From Clostridiaceae bacterium (lineage in GTDB: Bacteria > Bacillota > Clostridia > DSM-8532), in the NCBI GenBank assembly GCA_012523705.1, contig JAAYTU010000073.1:1-42658 (forward strand): 42,658 nucleotides of DNA, given 5' to 3'. Made by a program: the position numbers and the translations under genes. The notes under the pieces were generated by a model. The model was not told the DNA's origin. It searched no databases and saw only the letters and a list, made by a program, of their open reading frames with translations. This document shows positions 1-7,681 of this stretch, piece after piece (positions within the stretch are counted from its first letter, which is position 1; each line of letters starts with the position of its first letter).

Positions 1-87
1 CGATAAGCATTTTCGAAGCGAAATATAATTGAATAATTGCAGTTATTTATGTGTTTTTAAGAATTCTTACACACCAAAACTTTCTAC

Positions 88-116
88 TTATAAAGAAAGA
101 ATGGCTAGGCATAATA
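88..116 (+). promoter_or_regulatory. candidate sigma-G-type promoter of ssp
   Basis: TTATA (88-92), 17 nt, then CATAATA (110-116). The -10 fits the forespore consensus CATNNTA exactly and the -35 fits GHATR at four of five bases. SASP genes are classic sigma-G targets. The weak point is the short distance to the start codon, which would leave a leader of only about 14 nt beginning at the ribosome binding site. Confidence 0.35.
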
Positions 117-136
117 AGCATTGAGGAGGTGAGAAA

Positions 137-352
137 ATGGCAAACAACAATTCAAGAAGCAAGACCCAGTTTGATAATATGAAATATGAGATCGCTGGAC
201 AGCTTGGTATTAACTTGAAGCAAGGTTACAATGGTGATTTGACTTCTCGTGAAGCCGGAACAATCGGCGGTAACATCGTTAAGAAAGTTTTCCAGACCTA
301 CACCGGTAATCAGTATCCTCAGTATGATACAAACAACAACAAAAACCAATAA
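137..352 (+). CDS. alpha/beta-type small acid-soluble spore protein (SASP)
   Basis: This 71-residue protein is a typical alpha/beta-type SASP. Such proteins coat and protect DNA in the dormant spore and are degraded at germination as an amino-acid source. The conserved core is visible: KYEIAGQLGI near residues 16-25 holds the E-IA site cut by the spore protease GPR, and a second conserved block (LTSREAGTIGGNIVKK) follows at about 36-51. The C-terminus is a polar Asn/Tyr-rich tail. The start follows a strong GAGGAGGT ribosome binding site. The gene stands alone on the plus strand, convergent with ytfJ. Its cognate protease gene gpr is in the same window at about 28 kb. The family assignment is secure; the exact paralogue name cannot be given. 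Confidence 0.95.
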   Translation: MANNNSRSKTQFDNMKYEIAGQLGINLKQGYNGDLTSREAGTIGGNIVKKVFQTYTGNQYPQYDTNNNKNQ

Positions 353-366
353 TTAAGCTAGTATCA

Positions 367-407
367 TAAAAAAGGGGCTGTATCGAGGAATCGTATAGCC
401 CCTTTTT
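367..407. terminator. bidirectional intrinsic terminator between ssp and ytfJ
   Basis: Inverted repeat AAAAGGGGCT (370-379) and AGCCCCTTTT (397-406), with an A-run on the left and a T-run on the right. It can therefore serve both convergent genes. Confidence 0.85.
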
Positions 408-427
408 CGTGCACTTCATTTGCTTTC

Positions 428-907
428 TTAAAAGCTATTGTCGTTCTCATCATCTAAAGCAGCTTTAATCGATTCGCCTTTTTGCCCTTCTGTATCGGAT
501 TCTTTTTCGTCTCTGTTCTTATCCTTCTTATTACCTGGCTCCAGGGCCTTTTTGATTTGCTCAATCAGATTGGGGATGTTATCCAAAGCACGATCCAAAG
601 CAGCATGTGGCGACGTTGGAATCATTTTAATAGTGTTATTTCTTCCAACTACCAAAAATGCTATAGGATTAATGCTTACACCTGCACCACTCCCCCCTGC
701 GAAGGGAAAGCCAGGGTTTTCATTTTTATTTTTCTGACAGTATTCACCACCACCAGCTGCAAATCCGAAAGCGACCTTAGAGACCGGAATAATAACAGTC
801 CCGTCAATGGTTTGAACCGCATCACCAACAATGGTGTTAACATCTACCATATCCTTAATACTTTCCATAGCTGTTTTCATAAGTTCTTCAATTGGATGCT
901 GTCCCAT
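428..907 (-). CDS. ytfJ: sporulation protein YtfJ (GerW family)
   Basis: A 159-residue member of the YtfJ/GerW family, which is forespore-expressed in Bacillus and needed for normal germination; its molecular role is unknown. The family core is seen from the N-terminus (HPIEELMKTAMESIKDM) through the GTVIIPVSKVAFGFAAGGGEY block (about residues 36-56) to a Gly/Ala-rich segment with NPIAFLVV. The C-terminal third is highly charged and probably disordered. The ORF overlaps the end of the DUF2953 gene by 20 nt, an association common in Clostridia. Besides read-through from the scp genes, a good sigma-F/G-type promoter lies inside the upstream gene. Confidence 0.93.
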   Translation of the reverse strand: MGQHPIEELMKTAMESIKDMVDVNTIVGDAVQTIDGTVIIPVSKVAFGFAAGGGEYCQKNKNENPGFPFAGGSGAGVSINPIAFLVVGRNNTIKMIPTSPHAALDRALDNIPNLIEQIKKALEPGNKKDKNRDEKESDTEGQKGESIKAALDDENDNSF

Positions 908-1469
908 AGTTTACTTCTCTTCCTTTCCCTATTTTTTCTTTCAAATAATTCACTATCAAAACTATAATATGGATGATTCGAACCCTTAATATACAGGAAA
1001 TATGAAAATCAGATTTTTCTTTTTGAAAATCGGGATAGAAATCAAAGATAAAATGTTTTTGTGGAATTATTGGAATAAGCATTCCCAGTATAGACCAGAT
1101 TCCCCCAAAAAGCTGAGCTGTAACTGCAGCATTTTTTGTAGCTAATCTGCCAGTTACTGATAAATCAAATACCTCTAAGTTTTTCTTCAAATGATTATAG
1201 GTATCGGTAGAAAAAAACATTTTTGTTACTGCTGCCAGTAGTCCCTTTTTCTTTTTTTTCTTTTCCGGGACATCCTTTTTCTTTTTAAGGAGAAAGCTTA
1301 ATCCACCTTCTTCAAGCCGCCAAGAATATAAGGTTAATATTTTATAAAGCATAACCTTGATATTAAGATGGAATCCTTTTTCATCTATTGAAACCAATAT
1401 CATTAAAGATAGCTTCAGGTTCAATAAAACAACTATTAAAATGGCAAAAATTAATAAGACCAGAAACAC
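888..1469 (-). CDS. DUF2953 domain-containing membrane protein
   Basis: A 193-residue protein with a hydrophobic N-terminal segment (about residues 1-25) and a family-typical middle. A very basic stretch near residues 60-75 (KKKKDVPEKKKKKKG) separates the two. This is the DUF2953 family, found next to ytfJ in many spore-forming Clostridia; its function is not established. The start is GTG, chosen because GGAGG lies 8 nt upstream. The stop overlaps ytfJ, so the two are likely co-transcribed. The assignment rests on overall pattern and neighbourhood rather than catalytic motifs. Confidence 0.75.
   Translation of the reverse strand: MFLVLLIFAILIVVLLNLKLSLMILVSIDEKGFHLNIKVMLYKILTLYSWRLEEGGLSFLLKKKKDVPEKKKKKKGLLAAVTKMFFSTDTYNHLKKNLEVFDLSVTGRLATKNAAVTAQLFGGIWSILGMLIPIIPQKHFIFDFYPDFQKEKSDFHISCILRVRIIHIIVLIVNYLKEKIGKGREVNYGTASN
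965..994 (-). promoter_or_regulatory. candidate sigma-F/G promoter of ytfJ inside the DUF2953 gene
   Basis: Reading the minus strand: GTATA (994-990), 18 nt, CATATTA (971-965). Both elements fit the forespore consensus GHATR/CATNNTA without mismatch. The start codon at 907 would follow a leader of about 50 nt. Confidence 0.55.
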
Positions 1470-1528
1470 AATCAGTACCTCCGCATTAAATATAGTTTCC
1501 GGTCTATAGTAATTTATTCCAAGATTTT

Positions 1529-2080
1529 TTAGTCTAGAGGAACATTTTCATATACCTCAGGAATTTCGTTCATTTCCAATGGAGGAAGCTCTTTAATTGA
1601 AGAAAAGCCAAAGGCTCTTAAGAATTCTTCGGTTGTTCCGTATAGTTTAGGTTTTCCGGGAGTGTTGTCCCTTCCAACCTCCTGAATGAGATTTCGGTCG
1701 GTTAGCGTCAGTAAAACACCGTCGCTGTTTACTCCCCTTATCTGCTCAATATATGCCCTCGTCACTGGCTGGTTATAAGCAATAATAGCAAGGGTTTCAT
1801 AAGCCTGCGGAGTTAGTCCCTGCTTTTTTCTTACAGTTCCTAACTGCTGGATATGCTCATCCAGTTCAGGCCTTGTGCAAAGTTGGTAGGCTCCGCCAAT
1901 TTCCCTTATGATTATACCCCGACTCGCATTCTGGAATTTATACATCAAATTTGACATGATTGCCTTAGTTGTTTTCTTATCATTTTCAATTATCTCAGCA
2001 ATCTTTTCTATGGGCAAAGAGTCACCCGAAGCGAAGAGTAAAGCTTCAATGATCATCTCAATTTTTTGTATCGAGTCCAT
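1529..2080 (-). CDS. scpB: segregation and condensation protein B (ScpB)
   Basis: ScpB is the small dimeric kite subunit of the SMC-ScpA-ScpB condensin that compacts and helps segregate the chromosome. The 183 residues show the two winged-helix domains expected. The first is IEALLFASGDSLPIEKIA near residues 11-28. The second is centred on QGLTPQAYETLAIIAYNQPVTRAYIEQIRG (about 87-116), with the conserved GKPKLYGTTEEFLRAFG at about 142-158. Length is normal for the family. It follows scpA after a 20-nt gap, the usual operon order. Confidence 0.96.
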   Translation of the reverse strand: MDSIQKIEMIIEALLFASGDSLPIEKIAEIIENDKKTTKAIMSNLMYKFQNASRGIIIREIGGAYQLCTRPELDEHIQQLGTVRKKQGLTPQAYETLAIIAYNQPVTRAYIEQIRGVNSDGVLLTLTDRNLIQEVGRDNTPGKPKLYGTTEEFLRAFGFSSIKELPPLEMNEIPEVYENVPLD

Positions 2081-2100
2081 ATGCTAATCCCCATTCCATG

Positions 2101-2874
2101 TTAAGTTACAGAATCTATGTCTTTTTGCACGCTTTTAGGTGTAATATATATCTCACCAAAAGCAACAGGTTGATCAATTTCGGCCTTGCCAACCCTTACA
2201 ATTTCAAGTGTTGCCAAAAAACCCGTGGCAACCTCCAACCGGCTCTTTTCCTTTGTATTATAGCATTTCGAAAAGCATAGTTTTACACCCTTTTTTAAAG
2301 AGGTAAGAAGCTCCTTAATCTTTGCTCTCAAGGAAACCTTTTCATGGTCAAGAATTCTCGCCATTCTTTTAGATACATCATCCTGCTTATCCTTGTATCT
2401 TTTAAGAGCATCAGCCATGTAGTCCCTTAATGTTAATGGCGATAGTTCAAGCTCGTCAGGGGCAATAATATCGGGAATTATCTCTGGCAGCTTATAATGG
2501 GCCCCCTTCCATTTTTCATCCCTCGATGCCAAGACCCTAGAATACTCCTTATACTTCTTGTATTCAAGAAGTTTGATAATAAGCTCCTCTCGCGGATCCT
2601 CAGCTTCTCCTTCCAGTAAGGATTCTTTGCTAGGTAAAAGTAATCTGGATTTAATATGAAGAAGCGTTGACGCCATAACCAAAAATTCAGATGCTATGTC
2701 CAGGTCAAGTTCCTGCATGGCCCTTAAATAATCCAAATATTGATCTGTTATCTGAGAAATAGGGATATCATATATATCTATCTTATCCTTTTCAATAAGA
2801 TAGAACAATAAATCAAAGGGGCCTTCAAAGTTTTCAAGCTTTAAGGTACATGCATCGGTTAAAGCGCTTTTCAT
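2101..2874 (-). CDS. scpA: segregation and condensation protein A (ScpA)
   Basis: ScpA is the kleisin subunit that bridges the SMC heads and binds ScpB. The 257-residue protein has the family N-terminal signature (FEGPFDLLFYLIEKDKIDIYDIPI, about residues 15-38). It is followed by the EFLVMASTLLHIKSRLLLP helix at about 64-82, a charged middle, and a C-terminal winged-helix region with FLATLEIVRVGKAEIDQ near 219-235. It lies 9 nt after trpS and 20 nt before scpB, so all three are probably one transcript. Confidence 0.96.
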   Translation of the reverse strand: MKSALTDACTLKLENFEGPFDLLFYLIEKDKIDIYDIPISQITDQYLDYLRAMQELDLDIASEFLVMASTLLHIKSRLLLPSKESLLEGEAEDPREELIIKLLEYKKYKEYSRVLASRDEKWKGAHYKLPEIIPDIIAPDELELSPLTLRDYMADALKRYKDKQDDVSKRMARILDHEKVSLRAKIKELLTSLKKGVKLCFSKCYNTKEKSRLEVATGFLATLEIVRVGKAEIDQPVAFGEIYITPKSVQKDIDSVT

Positions 2875-2883
2875 AATATCACC

Positions 2884-3879
2884 TTAAATCCAGTCAATTC
2901 TCATGACCTTGCGAACCTCATCCATTGTCTTTTCGGCGATTACTCTGGCCTTTTTATTTCCTTCAGTAATAATGTCTTTTATATCATCGGTATGTTTTAG
3001 CCATTCCTGTCTTCTTTCATAAAGAGGAGTCATCAGCTCAGCAACACTATCAGCTAATTTTTTCTTGCAGGCTACACAACCGATTTCCCCTTTTCGGCAG
3101 TCTTGCTCAATTTCCGTAATCTGCCCCTCTGAAAACAGCTTATGATAAGAAAATACCGAGCAAACCTCAGGATGCCCCGGATCTGTTTTGCGAATGCGTT
3201 CAGGATCGGTTACCATGCTCATAATCTTCTTTCTGACTACTTCAGGGCTGTCAGATAAGGCAATAGTATTGTTATAACTTTTGCTCATCTTCCTTCCATC
3301 GAGTCCCGGCAAGACCTTAGCCTTGGTTAATAATGGCTGCGGCTCTGGGAAGACCTCGGAATTATACAGATAGTTAAACCTTCTGGCAATTTCTCTGGTC
3401 ATTTCAATATGAGGAAGTTGGTCCTCTCCAACTGGAACATAATCAGCCTTATACATTAAAATATCTGTAGCCATAAGACAGGGATATCCTAAAAAGCCAT
3501 AGGTAGTAATGTTCTTCTCCTTTAGCTGGTTAAGCTGATCCTTATAGGTTGGACATCTATACAGCCAGGATAATGGCAGGTTCATTGAGAATAGCAGGTG
3601 AAGCTCGGCGTGCTCTTTTATTGAGCTTTGCAAAAAGAATGTACACTTTTCGGGGTCGAGTCCTGCTGCAAGCCAATCCACCAAAAGGTTGGTGATATTA
3701 TCCTTATAATACTCTGTATCATCATAGCCTGTTGTCAAGGCATGGTAATCTGCTACAAAGAAAAAACAATTATATTCGTCCTGAAGACGGACCCAGTTTT
3801 CTAGCGCTCCAAAATAGTTTCCTAGATGAAGAGCTCCCGTCGGCCTCATGCCACTAAGTATAGTACCTTTTTTCTGCAT
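2884..3879 (-). CDS. trpS: tryptophanyl-tRNA synthetase with a Fe-S-type cysteine motif
   Basis: A class I synthetase that charges tRNA-Trp, 331 residues. Signature motifs are in place: HLGN (18-21, HIGH box), GEDQLPHIEM (151-160) and KMSKS (197-201). The C-terminal domain carries C240-x20-C261-x6-C268-x2-C271. This closely resembles the C-x22-C-x6-C-x2-C motif that holds a [4Fe-4S] cluster in Thermotoga maritima TrpRS; cluster binding here is inferred. The 187-nt region shared with divergent rpsT has no T-box. On the minus strand it holds TATAAT at 3938-3933 without a good -35. It heads the likely trpS-scpAB-DUF2953-ytfJ transcript. Confidence 0.97.
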   Translation of the reverse strand: MQKKGTILSGMRPTGALHLGNYFGALENWVRLQDEYNCFFFVADYHALTTGYDDTEYYKDNITNLLVDWLAAGLDPEKCTFFLQSSIKEHAELHLLFSMNLPLSWLYRCPTYKDQLNQLKEKNITTYGFLGYPCLMATDILMYKADYVPVGEDQLPHIEMTREIARRFNYLYNSEVFPEPQPLLTKAKVLPGLDGRKMSKSYNNTIALSDSPEVVRKKIMSMVTDPERIRKTDPGHPEVCSVFSYHKLFSEGQITEIEQDCRKGEIGCVACKKKLADSVAELMTPLYERRQEWLKHTDDIKDIITEGNKKARVIAEKTMDEVRKVMRIDWI

Positions 3880-4000
3880 AATTTACACTCCTGATAAAGC
3901 TAATCTAATTCATTCTTTATGAACTTAATGATATTATAACCAATTCTCCTTGTCCAGTGTGGCAATTATCAAAAGGAATGAGAAAATCAATTAAATTTTC

Positions 4001-4029
4001 TTGCAAAGCCAAGTTCTTCGTGCTATTAT
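4001..4029 (+). promoter_or_regulatory. probable sigma-A promoter of rpsT
   Basis: TTGCAA (4001-4006), 17 nt, TATTAT (4024-4029), about 38 nt before the start codon. Confidence 0.6.
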
Positions 4030-4066
4030 TATGTTTGTTGTACAAAACTAATGGGAGGTGAATACT

Positions 4067-4333
4067 ATGGCAAATACAAAATCTGCAATAAAGAGAGTAA
4101 AAACAAATAGCAGTAAAAATTTGCAAAATCGCATGAAGAAGTCTGAGCTAAGGACCACTATCCGTAATTATGACGAGGCCATTAACGCAAATTCTCCTGA
4201 ATGTGAGGAAATGCTCAAATTTGCTATGAAGAAAGTTGATCAAGCGGCTTCTAAAAACATTCTTCATAAGAATACTGCCTCCAGAAAAAAATCACAGCTT
4301 CAAAAGGCGTACAATGCTATTTCAGCAAAATAA
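4067..4333 (+). CDS. rpsT: 30S ribosomal protein S20
   Basis: S20 binds 16S rRNA early in small-subunit assembly. The 88-residue product is very basic and opens with MANTKSAIKRVKTNS, the family's usual N-terminus. It ends with NTASRKKSQLQKAYNAISAK. The ORF track begins at an upstream GTG (4058), but GGGAGGTG at 4053-4060 is the ribosome binding site and places the start at ATG 4067. It is monocistronic, with its own promoter and terminator, and is divergent from trpS. Confidence 0.97.
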   Translation: MANTKSAIKRVKTNSSKNLQNRMKKSELRTTIRNYDEAINANSPECEEMLKFAMKKVDQAASKNILHKNTASRKKSQLQKAYNAISAK

Positions 4334-4361
4334 GAAAATGATAAACTTAAGCATACAATTG

Positions 4362-4385
4362 AAACGTACCTAAGGTACGTTTTTG
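4362..4385 (+). terminator. intrinsic terminator of rpsT
   Basis: AAACGTACC, loop TAA, GGTACGTTT, followed by a T-run. Confidence 0.8.
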
Positions 4386-4396
4386 CTTTTTATGCC

Positions 4397-4417
4397 TGAT
4401 TGCTGATTATTGATTTC
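4397..4417. repeat. three imperfect 7-bp units (TGATTNN)
   Basis: TGATTGC-TGATTAT-TGATTTC in the short gap between rpsT and spoIIIAH. A longer 7-bp repeat lies on the other side of spoIIIAH. Function unknown; it may simply be slippage-prone sequence. Confidence 0.4.
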
Positions 4418-4425
4418 ATGATGAA

Positions 4426-4468
4426 CAAAAAGTAAGAGGCTTTCTAAACCTTAATTTAAGAAAACCTC
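4426..4468 (-). terminator. probable terminator of the spoIIIA operon
   Basis: On the minus strand GAGGTTTTCT (4468-4459) pairs with AGAAAGCCTC (4445-4436) apart from one mismatch. A TTACTTTTTG tail follows. It lies just after spoIIIAH. Confidence 0.6.
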
Positions 4469-4500
4469 ATCACATGTTATAGTTTTATGTAATAACCCCT

Positions 4501-5094
4501 TTAATTAACACTCTTAACCGTTATTTTGTCCATACTCACATCTGCATGGCGGGTAACTATATCAGTTATTTGCGCTACTTCCTGTTCTGTCAGACTTGGT
4601 GCCTTTACCATAACATCAATACTGTCGGTTTCGCTCATATATGCAAGGGCATCCTCAAATCCCCTTTGCTTTATCAGAGTCTCTATTGTGCTCTCTAATT
4701 CAGACCTTCTTATCAAATTAAGCAGCTGCGTCTGTGCATCCAAAGAAGTATCATTTGTGGTGGATGCTGACACGCTGTCTCCATCTACATCCATAGCAAG
4801 AGATTTCAATTCATCCTTTTGCTTGCTTCGTTCTTTATTTCTATTTATGCGAGCTTCGGCAAAAAAACCTGAGGTTTCCTGTTGAGCTAGTACATCATCA
4901 AGCAAATCACCTTCAGTGTTGTCAACATATACTGCTGCCCCGGGTATATCTTCAAGGCCTGTTCCCTGCACAAGGTCGAGGTCATCCCCGTATTCTTTGC
5001 TCGCTTGCCCTGAGGTATTGTAGTTGTACTGGAGTATCCCCACTGAAATTATTACTAAAACTAGTCCCAGTACAACAATTTGCTTTCTTTTCAT
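4501..5094 (-). CDS. spoIIIAH: stage III sporulation protein AH
   Basis: SpoIIIAH is the mother-cell membrane protein whose extracellular ring-building domain pairs with forespore SpoIIQ to form the channel across the intermembrane space. The 197-residue product has one N-terminal membrane segment (about residues 6-23) and a long acidic linker. A C-terminal domain (about 110-197) ends with LTEQEVAQITDIVTRHADVSMDKI, resembling the YscJ/FliF-like ring-building fold known for this family. It is the last gene of the operon, set apart from spoIIIAG by 122 nt containing a 7-bp tandem repeat. Confidence 0.93.
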   Translation of the reverse strand: MKRKQIVVLGLVLVIISVGILQYNYNTSGQASKEYGDDLDLVQGTGLEDIPGAAVYVDNTEGDLLDDVLAQQETSGFFAEARINRNKERSKQKDELKSLAMDVDGDSVSASTTNDTSLDAQTQLLNLIRRSELESTIETLIKQRGFEDALAYMSETDSIDVMVKAPSLTEQEVAQITDIVTRHADVSMDKITVKSVN

Positions 5095-5151
5095 ACCATA
5101 ACCTCCAAACCATTCTTATGACAGATATTTAAATACCGAGAGGTTAGAGAT

Positions 5152-5186
5152 TTCTAATTTCTAACTTCTAATTTCTAACTACTAAT
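5152..5186. repeat. five-copy heptanucleotide tandem repeat (TTCTAAY)
   Basis: TTCTAAT-TTCTAAC-TTCTAAT-TTCTAAC-TACTAAT lies between spoIIIAG and spoIIIAH. Alternate units repeat almost perfectly. It sits within the leader region of spoIIIAH. Confidence 0.85.
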
Positions 5187-5216
5187 TTATTATATTTACC
5201 TGAATATTCTAATATG

Positions 5217-5819
5217 CTACTTATGCTTCAATATCTGAACTCTGTGTTCGGGAATTCCTAACAGGGTACAGACTGCTTCATTAAGTTGAGCCTTAATAAG
5301 TATGTCATCTGCTCCCTCAGCCACGACCACCACTCCTTTTATCTGAGGAATTATTACCTTTAGTATTACCGGCTCATCCTTACCTGATAATGCAAGCTGC
5401 CTGTTCTCGCTTATCTCGGTTGTTCTTCCATCGGTCTTCTCATCATTCCTTGTGTCCTGCTCATTATTGTATGCCGGTACCATCTCACTGCCTGTGTCGG
5501 CGTAAACCATAACGCTTACCTCACCGGCGCCCTCAACCTTAGACAGAAGATCAGCCAGTCTTTCCTCTATGTCAGCCACGATATCATGCCCGTCATATGT
5601 GGATATACTGCTTGATTTTTGAACCGGCAAATTTGCTGAGCTACTGTTTACATAACCTAAGGTATCCTCATTTTTATTGCTGCTTGCTATGTAGCTTCCT
5701 GCAAGAATAATAATAATGCCTAAAGCAATCATGATTATTATACTTTCAGTTAATGATAGCTTTCGTTTTTCTGTCTTATCCTTTTTCTTTACGAAGAAAC
5801 CTGTTATGTTCTTAAACAT
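5217..5819 (-). CDS. spoIIIAG: stage III sporulation protein AG
   Basis: SpoIIIAG forms the large ring of the feeding-tube channel in the mother-cell membrane. The 200-residue protein has a basic N-terminus and one membrane segment (about residues 27-46). A soluble ring-building domain follows, with ADIEERLADLLSKVEGAGEVSVMVY near 82-106 and a C-terminus (IKAQLNEAVCTLLGIPEHRVQIL) typical of the family. It starts 2 nt downstream of the spoIIIAF stop codon, which suggests translational coupling. Confidence 0.94.
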   Translation of the reverse strand: MFKNITGFFVKKKDKTEKRKLSLTESIIIMIALGIIIILAGSYIASSNKNEDTLGYVNSSSANLPVQKSSSISTYDGHDIVADIEERLADLLSKVEGAGEVSVMVYADTGSEMVPAYNNEQDTRNDEKTDGRTTEISENRQLALSGKDEPVILKVIIPQIKGVVVVAEGADDILIKAQLNEAVCTLLGIPEHRVQILKHK

Positions 5820-5821
5820 AT

Positions 5822-6382
5822 TTATTTCCCTCCGTTAAATTTACTCGAATCTATAATTACTTGGTCCTCCTTGAGGCCAAAAATCTCCATCAGATGATTC
5901 CTTACATATCTCTTCGATTCTTCAGGTAATAATCCAGTCCTATTATCCTTGCCCGGTGCTAATGTAATATAGATACAACGGATCTGTGCAAAATTTTCAT
6001 CATTGTGATTCTCATAGAGTACCGCATCAACATCTGTAACCTGAAATTCCCTATAGCCTTTGAAGCGGGCTTTGATATCATTAATCAATGATCCTCTATA
6101 TAGCTCAAGCATTTTAACAGAATCATCCTTTTCAATTCTCTCAATTCTGCCCTTCAGCTCCCTCTCTGAAAGCTGCATGTATTGATTCCAGGCCAATGAG
6201 TCCAGCTCCAGATCACTATTTAAAAAATTAAGCACAGGCATGGCTATAACTGAAGTTATGGCTAGTCCGCAAATCAACTTAACATACTTTTCCATATTGC
6301 CCTTTGGCACAAAACACTCAATAATTGCGCAAAGAACTGAAATAGTAACCAGGGTAATAACCCAGGATTTTAGCTCGTTCAT
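5822..6382 (-). CDS. spoIIIAF: stage III sporulation protein AF
   Basis: A 186-residue SpoIIIAF, part of the SpoIIIA channel complex. Two N-terminal membrane segments (about residues 7-25 and 33-53) are separated by ECFVPKGNMEKYVKLICGL, a stretch shared by the family. The rest is a soluble domain that ends with EIFGLKEDQVIIDSSKF. Its precise part in the channel is less clear than for AG and AH. A palindromic repeat element fills the gap between spoIIIAE and this gene. Confidence 0.92.
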   Translation of the reverse strand: MNELKSWVITLVTISVLCAIIECFVPKGNMEKYVKLICGLAITSVIAMPVLNFLNSDLELDSLAWNQYMQLSERELKGRIERIEKDDSVKMLELYRGSLINDIKARFKGYREFQVTDVDAVLYENHNDENFAQIRCIYITLAPGKDNRTGLLPEESKRYVRNHLMEIFGLKEDQVIIDSSKFNGGK

Positions 6383-6405
6383 TCTTGTACTCTCTCCTTT
6401 AGTGA

Positions 6406-6463
6406 GGGCGGGACAGCGAGACAGGGGACGGTCCCCTGTCCCACCCGTCTCGCCCCTGTCTTA
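6406..6463. repeat. dispersed palindromic repeat, copy 1 (spoIIIAE-AF gap)
   Basis: A perfect 10+1+10 palindrome GACAGGGGAC-G-GTCCCCTGTC (6420-6440). It is nested inside arms GGGCGGGAC (6406-6414) and GTCTCGCCC (6447-6455), which differ by one G-T pair. It ends with CCCCTGTCTTA, whose last three bases are the spoIIIAE stop codon. It is very G+C-rich compared with its surroundings. A related copy lies beside uvrC. Confidence 0.85.
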
Positions 6464-7654
6464 TGTTATTACTCCTCCTAACTGCATCATGGTTCCGGCA
6501 AGAAGGATATCTCCAAATAATGAGGCCCCCATTATGCCCATCATAACTGAAAAGCAATCAGCTGAGTCCTCAAGCGCATCGCATATAGCTTCATCACATA
6601 TGGGGGCACCGAAGGATGCTGCTAACCGGAAAGATATCATAATAACAAAAACCTTTATAAAGGGTATTGCGAATATAACTCCCAGACCGATTATGGTCAG
6701 TATCCCCACGAAATTGCTTGCTGCAGAAGTACACATCAATATAGTTTCTGCTGCATCGGCCATATATTTGCCTGCCACAGGAATAAATGTCCCCAGTGCA
6801 AACTTTGTAGTTCTGATAGTGACCGCATCAACCGATGAGCTTGCTATCTTCTGAACCGAAACAAGTATGGATAATATAAGGGTCATTATTCCTGTTGCCC
6901 ATACAGCAATGCTTTTTAAAAGCTTAGCCAGTGTCTTGAGCTTAAATCTTTCAGAGATCCCGTCTACAAGAAAAAGAACTCCAGCCATTACTGTAACAGG
7001 CAGTAAAACAACCTTAAATAGGTAGTTAATGCCGTTTACAATGACAAACATTATAGGTTGAATTGCTGCAACCGATACTATTTTTCCTGAAGAAGCCATT
7101 AACGCCAGCATTGCAGGCATAGCCAGGGAAGAAATCTGCTGCATGGAGTCTATTGTTGAGCGGGCAATATCTACCATACTCCCAAAGCTGACTGATGCTA
7201 TGATAATCAATACTCCGTTTACTGCCAGCCTGGCTGCTTCGTTGGATAATCCACCTTCCTTAGGCTGCATAGCACGGATTACCGCCCCTATAAGCATTAC
7301 GGCAAAAAGCTGAATGATTAGGGCAATATTGGCTTTTACCTCCTTGCCTAGAATACTCAGTAATGCATTGGGCAATCCCTCAAGACTCTTCAAGGGATTA
7401 CCCTTTAATAAGTTATTTAGTATTTCCTCCGATGTAATACTATATTTATTCGATATACTGGGGTTCGTAAGGGCTTTATCTACAGCATTCTTAACATTTT
7501 CTATTTCATCCATTTCTAGTTTGTCTTCAAGAATATTAACATTTATCTCCTCCTGATGGGTTAGAGAATCTTGATAACAAAAGCCAGACACAGTACTTGA
7601 AAATACAAAGTATATTACAGTGCCTACTATAAAAATAAACTTACTTATTTTCAT
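6461..7654 (-). CDS. spoIIIAE: stage III sporulation protein AE
   Basis: A 397-residue polytopic membrane protein of the SpoIIIA complex. An N-terminal signal-like segment (about residues 4-25) precedes a soluble part. About seven hydrophobic segments follow between residues 110 and 397, with family stretches such as IASSSVDAVTIRTTKFALGT and FRLAASFGAPICDEAICDAL. Its many membrane spans make it a candidate for the transporter-like part of the complex; this is an inference for the family. Length is as expected. The stop codon lies in the repeat element that separates it from spoIIIAF. Confidence 0.95.
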   Translation of the reverse strand: MKISKFIFIVGTVIYFVFSSTVSGFCYQDSLTHQEEINVNILEDKLEMDEIENVKNAVDKALTNPSISNKYSITSEEILNNLLKGNPLKSLEGLPNALLSILGKEVKANIALIIQLFAVMLIGAVIRAMQPKEGGLSNEAARLAVNGVLIIIASVSFGSMVDIARSTIDSMQQISSLAMPAMLALMASSGKIVSVAAIQPIMFVIVNGINYLFKVVLLPVTVMAGVLFLVDGISERFKLKTLAKLLKSIAVWATGIMTLILSILVSVQKIASSSVDAVTIRTTKFALGTFIPVAGKYMADAAETILMCTSAASNFVGILTIIGLGVIFAIPFIKVFVIMISFRLAASFGAPICDEAICDALEDSADCFSVMMGIMGASLFGDILLAGTMMQLGGVIT

Positions 7655-7681
7655 TGTTGATTGTGCCTCCTCCTTTGTGGA

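Noticed and set aside
482-967. 161-residue ORF on the plus strand across ytfJ
   Set aside because: Antisense to ytfJ, low-complexity Phe/Ser-rich translation and no recognisable domain.
3880-4066. Possible T-box riboswitch before trpS
   Set aside because: No AGGGTGGNACCGCG-like antiterminator or terminator pair is present, and the region is short and shared with the rpsT promoter.
5152-5186. CRISPR-like array
   Set aside because: The units are 7 bp long with no spacers.
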